Below, piece after piece: positions 32,090-36,522 of a stretch of DNA of 36,522 nt (its first letter is position 1; every line of letters begins with the position of its first letter). The notes under the pieces were generated by a model that did no database searches, had not been told where the DNA came from, and saw only the letters and a list, made by a program, of their open reading frames with translations. The translations under genes and the position numbers were made by a program. Source of the DNA: Bacteroidota bacterium (GTDB taxonomy: Bacteria; Bacteroidota; Bacteroidia; Chitinophagales; UBA8649); NCBI GenBank assembly GCA_002862745.1, contig PKDX01000021.1, positions 1 to 36,522 on the forward strand, in the 5' to 3' direction.

Positions 32090-32962
32090 TTAACCAAAAA
32101 TGGATTTCGCACTCCGCATGGCCGATGCGAATTTTTCAATGCTAAACTTCTTGGATAACACCCGCGTTCCAAAGTAATTGATAAACTGTTCAGTAGGCAT
32201 GTTTCCAATCAGTTCATCTTTGGCCATAGGACAACCACCATATCCAAGAATAGCACAGTCAAAACGACGAACGCCAAGATCATACGCCGTATCCAACTTA
32301 AGTCTCCAGTTGTAGGGTGCAGTATGTAAGTGCGCGCCAACTTCATATTGATCAAATTCTTTCATGACCGGAGTGTAGAGCACTTCAATAGCACGTTCAT
32401 CGGCTAAGCCCACTGTATCGGATGGCATAAAGTGCCGCACACCAACTTGGGCAAGCTTTTCCATCCAATGCATCACCATATCTACGTCATAGGCTTCATC
32501 ATAGGGATTACCAAAAGCCATGGAGAGATAGATAATAAGGTGCTTACCTTGCTTTTCTGTTTCCTCCACAATAGATCGCACGACATCTAAGGAATCTTCT
32601 ATCGATGCATTGGCATTGCGTTGCTGGAATACCTCTGACACACTAAAAGGAAAGCCTACGGAGTCTATCATTGGCATGGCACAAGCTTCCTGCGCTCCGC
32701 GCAAATTCGCCACGATAACAATAAACTCTGATTGCTTTTTTGATAAATCCAACCCTTCCAATACCTCGCGGGTATCGGCCATCTGAGGAATGGCCTTGTG
32801 CGAAACAAAGCTCCCAATATCAATAGCATTAAAGCCTACTTCAAGCAATGTATTGTAGTAGGCAATCTTTGTTTCCGTCGATACCAAGCCTTTCATACCC
32901 TGTATGGCATCCCTTGGACATTCTGTTAACCAAATTTCTGGTAACCTTTTCTGTTCCGACAT
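32090..32962 (-). CDS. mvaB: Hydroxymethylglutaryl-CoA lyase
   Basis: Cleaves HMG-CoA to acetoacetate and acetyl-CoA, the last step of leucine breakdown; cytoplasmic TIM barrel of the HMGL-like family. 290 residues. Catalytic Arg17-Asp18 are in TECPRDAIQ, metal-binding His211 and His213 in GAHLHTAPYN, and the mobile catalytic Cys244 in GYGGCPMAKDELIGN. The motif after the histidines is HLHTAP rather than the HDTYGQ of human-type enzymes, a variation I recall from Bacteroidota relatives. The start has a -7 box four bases upstream and is divergent from murQ. It competes with the mevalonate route for HMG-CoA if the GHMP kinase at the window start is a mevalonate kinase. Confidence 0.9.
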   Translation of the reverse strand: MSEQKRLPEIWLTECPRDAIQGMKGLVSTETKIAYYNTLLEVGFNAIDIGSFVSHKAIPQMADTREVLEGLDLSKKQSEFIVIVANLRGAQEACAMPMIDSVGFPFSVSEVFQQRNANASIEDSLDVVRSIVEETEKQGKHLIIYLSMAFGNPYDEAYDVDMVMHWMEKLAQVGVRHFMPSDTVGLADERAIEVLYTPVMKEFDQYEVGAHLHTAPYNWRLKLDTAYDLGVRRFDCAILGYGGCPMAKDELIGNMPTEQFINYFGTRVLSKKFSIEKFASAMRSAKSIFG

Positions 32963-32966
32963 GTTA

Positions 32967-32974
32967 TAAATTTA
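32967..32974. promoter_or_regulatory. Palindromic -7 box shared by divergent mvaB and murQ
   Basis: TAAATTTA reads the same on both strands and fits TAnnTTTA each way. On the minus strand it is followed by TAAC and the mvaB ATG (four-base gap, leaderless). On the plus strand 15 bases lead to the murQ ATG. One element could thus serve both genes, in which case RNA polymerase could occupy only one direction at a time. -33 elements are weak on both sides. Confidence 0.45.
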
Positions 32975-32989
32975 CAATATCTACGAGGT

Positions 32990-33787
32990 ATGAAAGAAAA
33001 CACCGCCAATACAGGATTAGAAGGACAATCGTTACCGCAATTGCTTGAAGGTATGCATGCAACCACATTAGAAGTACTTCAAGGAATCGAGGAAGCCATG
33101 CCTCAAATCGAGGAAGTTTGTGAATTGGTGTTTAAAGCGCTTGAAGGCGGTGGACGGCTCTTTTACATTGGTGCAGGCACCTCAGGCCGTCTTGGTATTC
33201 TTGACGCCTCTGAGTGTCCTCCCACCTTTGGATCAGATCCTGAACAAGTTGTAGGCCTAATAGCAGGAGGAGACCAAGCCATCCGTAATGCGGTGGAATT
33301 TGCAGAGGATGACGAGGAGCAAGCCTACAAGGATCTCATGGCTCAAGGAATACGAAAAGAAGATGTTGTTGTAGGGATAGCGGCTTCAGGCAATACACCC
33401 TATGTCGTAGGAGGACTTCGCGATGCCCAACAACATGGGATAGCGACGGCATGCATTACCTGCAATACTCAGGGTAAGCTACTAGCTTATGCGGATAAGC
33501 CTATTATTGTCCATACCGGTGAAGAATTTATTCATGGAAGTACACGTTTAAAAGCTGGGACTGCTCAGAAACTGATTCTCAACATGATCACGACAACGAC
33601 CTTTATTCGCCTCGGTCATGTGCAAGGTCGATTTATGATTGACATGCAACTTGCCAATAACAAGCTTTGGAGGCGAGGCATTGACTTTATTATGAAGCAG
33701 ACGAAGCTCAGTGCCGAAGAGGCCCGTCATGCCTTGGAAAAGCACGGTAGCGTGCGGAAGGCCCTGCAAAACATACATAATGCATAA
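32990..33787 (+). CDS. murQ: N-acetylmuramic acid 6-phosphate etherase
   Basis: Removes the lactyl ether from MurNAc-6-phosphate to give GlcNAc-6-phosphate and D-lactate in cell-wall recycling. 265 residues with one SIS sugar-isomerase domain. LFYIGAGTSGRLGILDASECPPTFG holds the acidic residue Glu75, and NAVEFAEDD holds Glu106; both correspond to the catalytic glutamates of E. coli MurQ. IAASGNTPYV and HGSTRLKAGTAQKLILNM complete the signature. Its end overlaps the next gene by eight bases. No MurNAc kinase (AnmK/MurK) or transporter is adjacent. NamZ, which supplies free MurNAc, is encoded at 22779-23912. Confidence 0.94.
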   Translation: MKENTANTGLEGQSLPQLLEGMHATTLEVLQGIEEAMPQIEEVCELVFKALEGGGRLFYIGAGTSGRLGILDASECPPTFGSDPEQVVGLIAGGDQAIRNAVEFAEDDEEQAYKDLMAQGIRKEDVVVGIAASGNTPYVVGGLRDAQQHGIATACITCNTQGKLLAYADKPIIVHTGEEFIHGSTRLKAGTAQKLILNMITTTTFIRLGHVQGRFMIDMQLANNKLWRRGIDFIMKQTKLSAEEARHALEKHGSVRKALQNIHNA

Positions 33788-34337
33788 CATAGAACCCTTT
33801 TATGGTTGGAGGGATCGATACCTTGTTGAAGAAGACGAACGCTCCCCTTTCTTTGGTCATCAGCACAACGAATTTGCCTATGATCAAAAGATTTACAATT
33901 ACTATGTGCATCCCCAATGGAACAACTTCGGTTCAAATACCTTGCTCTTAAAATGCCTGTACACGGACTATGAACTCGGCTATACCATTATTGAATTCAT
34001 CGGAGAGTGGAATGATTTTTTGCACAACGATATAGAAATGCTGATTCGAAGCATTGTCAATCCATTGATTGCTCAAGGGGTCTTCCGATTTATTCTCATC
34101 GGCGAGAACATCTTAACTTTCCACGGAGAGGCCACCGATTATTATGAAGAATGGCAAGACCTTGCGTCTGAATCGGGTGGTTTTGTAACCCTGATGAACC
34201 TGCAAGACCATGTTCGTAACGAAATGAAAGATATAGGCATACACCAATGCGTTCGACTAGATAGTCAAGTGTTGGATTGGAGGAAATATCCCCCAGAATT
34301 TTTATTGCGTGCTTGCATACAAGAAGCCCTCGAATAA
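33780..34337 (+). CDS. Conserved unknown protein translationally coupled to murQ
   Basis: 185 residues starting MHNIEPFYGWRDRYLVEEDERSPFFG. I recall closely similar proteins beside murQ in other Flavobacteria, but I know no function. Visible segments are the aromatic N-terminus, IYNYYVHPQWNNFGSNTLLLKCLYTDYELGYTIIEFIGEWNDFLHND, an internal helix IRSIVNPLIAQGVFRFILIGENILTFHG, and a segment YYEEWQDLASESGGFVTLMNL. It has no signal peptide, membrane segment or obvious metal motif, and it is acidic and rich in Trp and Tyr. The ATG lies inside murQ eight bases before its end, implying coupled translation and so a link to cell-wall recycling. Upstream in-frame starts would overlap murQ by more than 70 bases. 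Confidence 0.8.
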   Translation: MHNIEPFYGWRDRYLVEEDERSPFFGHQHNEFAYDQKIYNYYVHPQWNNFGSNTLLLKCLYTDYELGYTIIEFIGEWNDFLHNDIEMLIRSIVNPLIAQGVFRFILIGENILTFHGEATDYYEEWQDLASESGGFVTLMNLQDHVRNEMKDIGIHQCVRLDSQVLDWRKYPPEFLLRACIQEALE

Positions 34338-34343
34338 ACGTTT

Positions 34344-34373
34344 TTTGTTTAACTACGTATAACACTATCTTTA
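34344..34373 (+). promoter_or_regulatory. Promoter of the sulfotransferase-like gene, leaderless GTG start
   Basis: TTTG (34344-34347), 18 bases, then TATCTTTA (34366-34373), followed by CTGC and the GTG start at 34378. Both elements fit the Bacteroidota promoter and the gap to the start codon is four bases. Confidence 0.6.
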
Positions 34374-34377
34374 CTGC

Positions 34378-35271
34378 GTGTCTCGATACAATCACATAGC
34401 GGAAGGACTACCTGACTTTCTTGTTGTCGGAGCTGAACAAGCTGGAGGGCAATGGATCAAGAATTTCCTCGAAGAGCATCCCGATGTTTATCTACCCTCA
34501 AGGAATTTAGGGTACTTTGTTTACACGGAACGAGACAATGGCTATCATCCCAATCAGAAGGAGGACGTTCTTGTGCGGGATTTAGGAGATTACAAGTTTG
34601 CTTACACGCACGCCCAACCCAATCATTTACGCGGAGAATATGCACCAATTTATATGTATGACTGGATGTCGGCTATTCGGAATATTAAGCAAGCCTATGG
34701 GGCGAATTACCGCATAGTGAAAATTATTATAGCCCTCAGAAACCCTGTACATCGTGCGCTTGCCCACTATCAAGATCAGGTTGAGCAAGGCATTGAAGAT
34801 TTACCCCTATCTGAAGCACTCTATCCAGATACCATTATCACGAGGTTAAACAATTACGACTCAGATTTCTTCGACTATCTTGGTTTTAGTTTCTATGCTG
34901 ATGCCATTACGGCCTACAGGAATACGTTTGAAAACGTCCATTTCTTTTGGTACGATGAAATGATCGAAGATGAAGAGCGCGTCTTTCGTTCACTTTGCCA
35001 ATTCCTTCGATTGGACTCAGAAGCTATCCAATTGCGTAAACGAATTAGTCAAAGTATGGCAGCGGAGGTCAAACCCAATCCCTTTACCAGTTTCTTTGGT
35101 AACCGGCCAAAACCTCTTTTTGATGGGGTTTGGATAAAAGAAAAAAATATTCCTCCGATTTCTGAAGAGTTTAGACATAAGCTTTATGGGACCTTTATCG
35201 AGGATGTTGAGCGTGTAAAACATACGCTTTTAAAAAATGTCGACCATTGGAAAGGCCCTTATCTAAGCTAA
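34378..35271 (+). CDS. Sulfotransferase-family protein with altered PAPS-contact residues
   Basis: 297 residues, cytoplasmic, with the overall pattern of PAPS-dependent sulfotransferases. The N-terminal loop DFLVVGAEQAGGQWIKNFLEEHPDVYLP corresponds to the family's PK-S-G-T-T-W loop, but the Lys that contacts the 5'-phosphate is Gln21 and GTT is GGQ. The 3'-phosphate motif is ALRNPVHRALAHY (119-131): Arg121 is kept but the usual Ser is Ala129. The remainder (FFDYLGFSFYADAITAYRNTF, then FFWYDEMIEDEERVFRSLCQFLRLD) is family-like. It may be a divergent enzyme or one that has lost activity. The GTG start is supported by the promoter four bases upstream and the lack of an early ATG. fmt starts one base after its stop, so the two are co-transcribed. 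Confidence 0.75.
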   Translation: MSRYNHIAEGLPDFLVVGAEQAGGQWIKNFLEEHPDVYLPSRNLGYFVYTERDNGYHPNQKEDVLVRDLGDYKFAYTHAQPNHLRGEYAPIYMYDWMSAIRNIKQAYGANYRIVKIIIALRNPVHRALAHYQDQVEQGIEDLPLSEALYPDTIITRLNNYDSDFFDYLGFSFYADAITAYRNTFENVHFFWYDEMIEDEERVFRSLCQFLRLDSEAIQLRKRISQSMAAEVKPNPFTSFFGNRPKPLFDGVWIKEKNIPPISEEFRHKLYGTFIEDVERVKHTLLKNVDHWKGPYLS

Positions 35272-35272
35272 C

Positions 35273-36214
35273 ATGAATCCAATACGACGTATTGTTTTTA
35301 TGGGTAGTCCGGACTTTGCTATTCCAGCATTGCAAGATTTACATAAATCAGATTATGACGTAGTGGGAGTCATCACCGCTCCGGACAAACCCAGTGGTCG
35401 AGGGCAAAAAATACAATCAACTGCCGTAAAGCTTGAGGCCGTAGAGCTAGGCATACCCGTATTGCAACCTCGAAACTTAAAGGATCCTGGATTTCAAGAG
35501 GAGCTGCGCAATCTCAAGGCCGATATTCAAGTTGTCATTGCCTTTCGTATGCTTCCCGAATCGGTGTGGAATATGCCTCTATACGGATCGATTAATCTTC
35601 ATGCCTCCCTTCTACCCGACTTGCGCGGTGCTGCTCCTATTCATTGGGCTATAATCAATGGGTACAATAAAACAGGACTCACCACCTTTCAATTGCAGCA
35701 TGCCATTGACACAGGACCTATTCTCAGGCAAGAAACGATTGATATTGGAGAAAATATGACCACTGGCGAGTTGTACAATGCTATGCGCCATATGGGTGGC
35801 AAGATGGTTCTTGATTCACTTGCTATGATTGGTAGTGGAGCTAAACAAACACCACAAAGTTTAACTGGTAATGAATTACCAGCACCCAAGATTCAAAAGG
35901 AGGATGCCCGCATCCAATGGGATCAAATCAATACCGTCGTACATAATCATATTCGGGGAATGCACCCATTCCCCTGTGCATGGACTACACTCAACGATAA
36001 ACGACTTAAAATCCATCGTGCGAACCTAACGACGAGTGCAAGACATACCGATCTATCACCTGGACGGGCTGTAATCACAAAAGATAATCTTCTTCACGTT
36101 CAATGCCACAATGGATGTATAGAAATTACTGAGCTTCAACTCGAGGGGAAAAAGCGAATGACCGCTGCAGCCTTTATTCAAGGTCAGGGCGCTAAAAAAA
36201 TTCAGTTCATTTAG
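35273..36214 (+). CDS. fmt: Methionyl-tRNA formyltransferase
   Basis: Formylates initiator Met-tRNA using 10-formyl-tetrahydrofolate. 313 residues, full length. The formyltransferase domain has FMGSPDFAIPAL, APDKPSGRGQKIQSTAVK, and the catalytic set Asn108, His110 and Asp146 in SINLHASLLPDLRGAAPIHWA and HAIDTGPIL. The C-terminal OB-like tRNA-binding domain (about 205-313) begins PKIQKEDARIQWDQ. def is not adjacent. It sits one base after the sulfotransferase-like gene and has no visible promoter of its own, so its supply may depend on that gene's promoter, an unusual arrangement for a key translation gene. A hairpin follows the stop codon after two bases. Confidence 0.96.
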   Translation: MNPIRRIVFMGSPDFAIPALQDLHKSDYDVVGVITAPDKPSGRGQKIQSTAVKLEAVELGIPVLQPRNLKDPGFQEELRNLKADIQVVIAFRMLPESVWNMPLYGSINLHASLLPDLRGAAPIHWAIINGYNKTGLTTFQLQHAIDTGPILRQETIDIGENMTTGELYNAMRHMGGKMVLDSLAMIGSGAKQTPQSLTGNELPAPKIQKEDARIQWDQINTVVHNHIRGMHPFPCAWTTLNDKRLKIHRANLTTSARHTDLSPGRAVITKDNLLHVQCHNGCIEITELQLEGKKRMTAAAFIQGQGAKKIQFI

Positions 36215-36216
36215 AG

Positions 36217-36245
36217 TTTACCGAAAGGTAAATGGGCTACCTTTG
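36217..36245 (+). other. Two mutually exclusive inverted repeats over the -7 box of the last gene
   Basis: TTTACC (36217-36222) can pair with GGTAAA (36227-36232) across a GAAA tetraloop. AAAGGTA (36224-36230) can instead pair with TACCTTT (36238-36244), which lies in the TACCTTTG -7 box (36238-36245). Both repeats are perfect and share the GGTA segment. At DNA level the second may be an operator over the promoter. In read-through RNA from fmt the first could be a small hairpin after the stop; it has no U-tract, so it is not a typical terminator. Confidence 0.45.
36238..36245 (+). promoter_or_regulatory. -7 box of the saccharopine-dehydrogenase-like gene
   Basis: TACCTTTG, a perfect consensus match, 14 bases before the ATG. 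The leader is A-rich (CAAAAAGATTTTTG), as at many Bacteroidota starts without a Shine-Dalgarno sequence. Confidence 0.55.
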
Positions 36246-36259
36246 CAAAAAGATTTTTG

Positions 36260-36522
36260 ATGAAAAAAGTAATGATTATTGGTGCAGGGGGTGTTGGGCA
36301 AGTGGTTGCCATGAAATGTGCCGAGCAAGTCAATCATTTTTCAGAGATTTTATTAGCCAGCCGTACAACGTCTAAATGCGATCAAATCCAAGAGAAAGTG
36401 CTCGCAAAAAATCCAAATACTGCAATATCCACAGCCTCTCTTGATGCGGACATTGTAGAGGATACAATTGCCCTTATTGAGTCATTCAAACCCTTTCTTG
36501 TGATCAATGTCGCCCTTCCCTA
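36260..36522 (+). CDS. Saccharopine-dehydrogenase-family protein, probably carboxynorspermidine dehydrogenase; 3' end cut off
   Basis: The first 87 codons of an NAD(P)-dependent reductase; the gene continues past the window. MKKVMIIGAGGVGQVVAMKCA is a Rossmann dinucleotide fold with GAGGVG. EILLASRTTSKC follows as the second strand of the fold, where the 2'-phosphate side of NADP would bind, and FKPFLVINVALPY is the end of the next strand, typical of LYS1-like carboxynorspermidine dehydrogenases. Those make norspermidine or spermidine precursors from aspartate semialdehyde and a diamine. Polyamine synthesis is thus likely, but a saccharopine/lysine role cannot be excluded from the N-terminus alone. 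Confidence 0.82.
   Translation, partial: MKKVMIIGAGGVGQVVAMKCAEQVNHFSEILLASRTTSKCDQIQEKVLAKNPNTAISTASLDADIVEDTIALIESFKPFLVINVALP

Noticed and set aside
32076-32095. GGTTTAACC palindrome at the lipA/mvaB junction as a terminator
   Set aside because: The stem is only four pairs around one base and overlaps the mvaB stop codon; too weak to call.
1-36522. Mobile element, prophage, CRISPR, defence island, tRNA or rRNA
   Set aside because: I looked for transposase- or integrase-like frames, spaced direct repeats and structured RNA in every gap. All gaps are short (at most 131 bases) and contain nothing of the kind; base composition is even.

Overview
The window looks like chromosomal DNA from a free-living, probably aquatic Bacteroidota bacterium, most likely a Flavobacteriales-type lineage. 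The reasons are: promoters of the TAnnTTTG type with almost no Shine-Dalgarno sequences; Bacteroidota-style secreted proteins (an OmpA protein with TSP3 repeats, a 'GINTQNPDASAALEIQ' adhesin start, a TlpA lipoprotein with an extra N-terminal domain); a DUF1343/NamZ muramidase; a mevalonate-kinase-like GHMP kinase; and a conserved unknown gene coupled to murQ. Base composition is even and moderate throughout. I see no insertion sequence, integrase, prophage, CRISPR array, tRNA or rRNA. No stretch over 300 bases lacks a gene; the longest non-coding stretch is the 131 bases between miaE and lipA.

Layout. 1-2848: end of a GHMP kinase, sppA (minus) and folK. 2870-7628: a cell-surface island with an OmpA/TSP3 outer-membrane protein, a secreted protein made of two 90-residue repeats, and a large adhesin with 35 YadA-head-like 14-residue units and an H-type-lectin-like C-terminus. 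7643-11480: TrmH-family methyltransferase, mutS, HAD phosphatase. 11513-13640: BCCT transporter and a META-domain lipoprotein. 13637-16835: a minus-strand run of UbiA-like membrane protein, M42 aminopeptidase and metallophosphoesterase. 16897-22782: thioredoxin, an 80-residue protein, alaS, gatB (ATGA overlap) and a TlpA lipoprotein starting inside gatB. 22779-26632: NamZ (minus), an FtsX/LolE-type permease, a Kazal lipoprotein and a PiT-like carrier (minus). 26700-32962: topA, purB, miaE, lipA and HMG-CoA lyase. 32990-36522: murQ, a murQ-coupled unknown, an atypical sulfotransferase, fmt, and the start of a saccharopine-dehydrogenase-like gene.

Most genes are housekeeping: DNA repair and topology, translation (alaS, gatB, fmt), tRNA modification, purine, folate and lipoate synthesis. 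NamZ and MurQ are two steps of one peptidoglycan-recycling route although 10 kb apart. The most striking signal is in the promoters. At least eight genes place a TAnnTTTG/A-type -7 box exactly four bases before the start codon, which implies leaderless mRNAs. One of these boxes is a perfect palindrome between divergent genes and could serve both strands. No defence or mobile system is visible; the interesting material is the promoter architecture, the repeat adhesin island and a sulfotransferase-like protein lacking two PAPS-contact residues.
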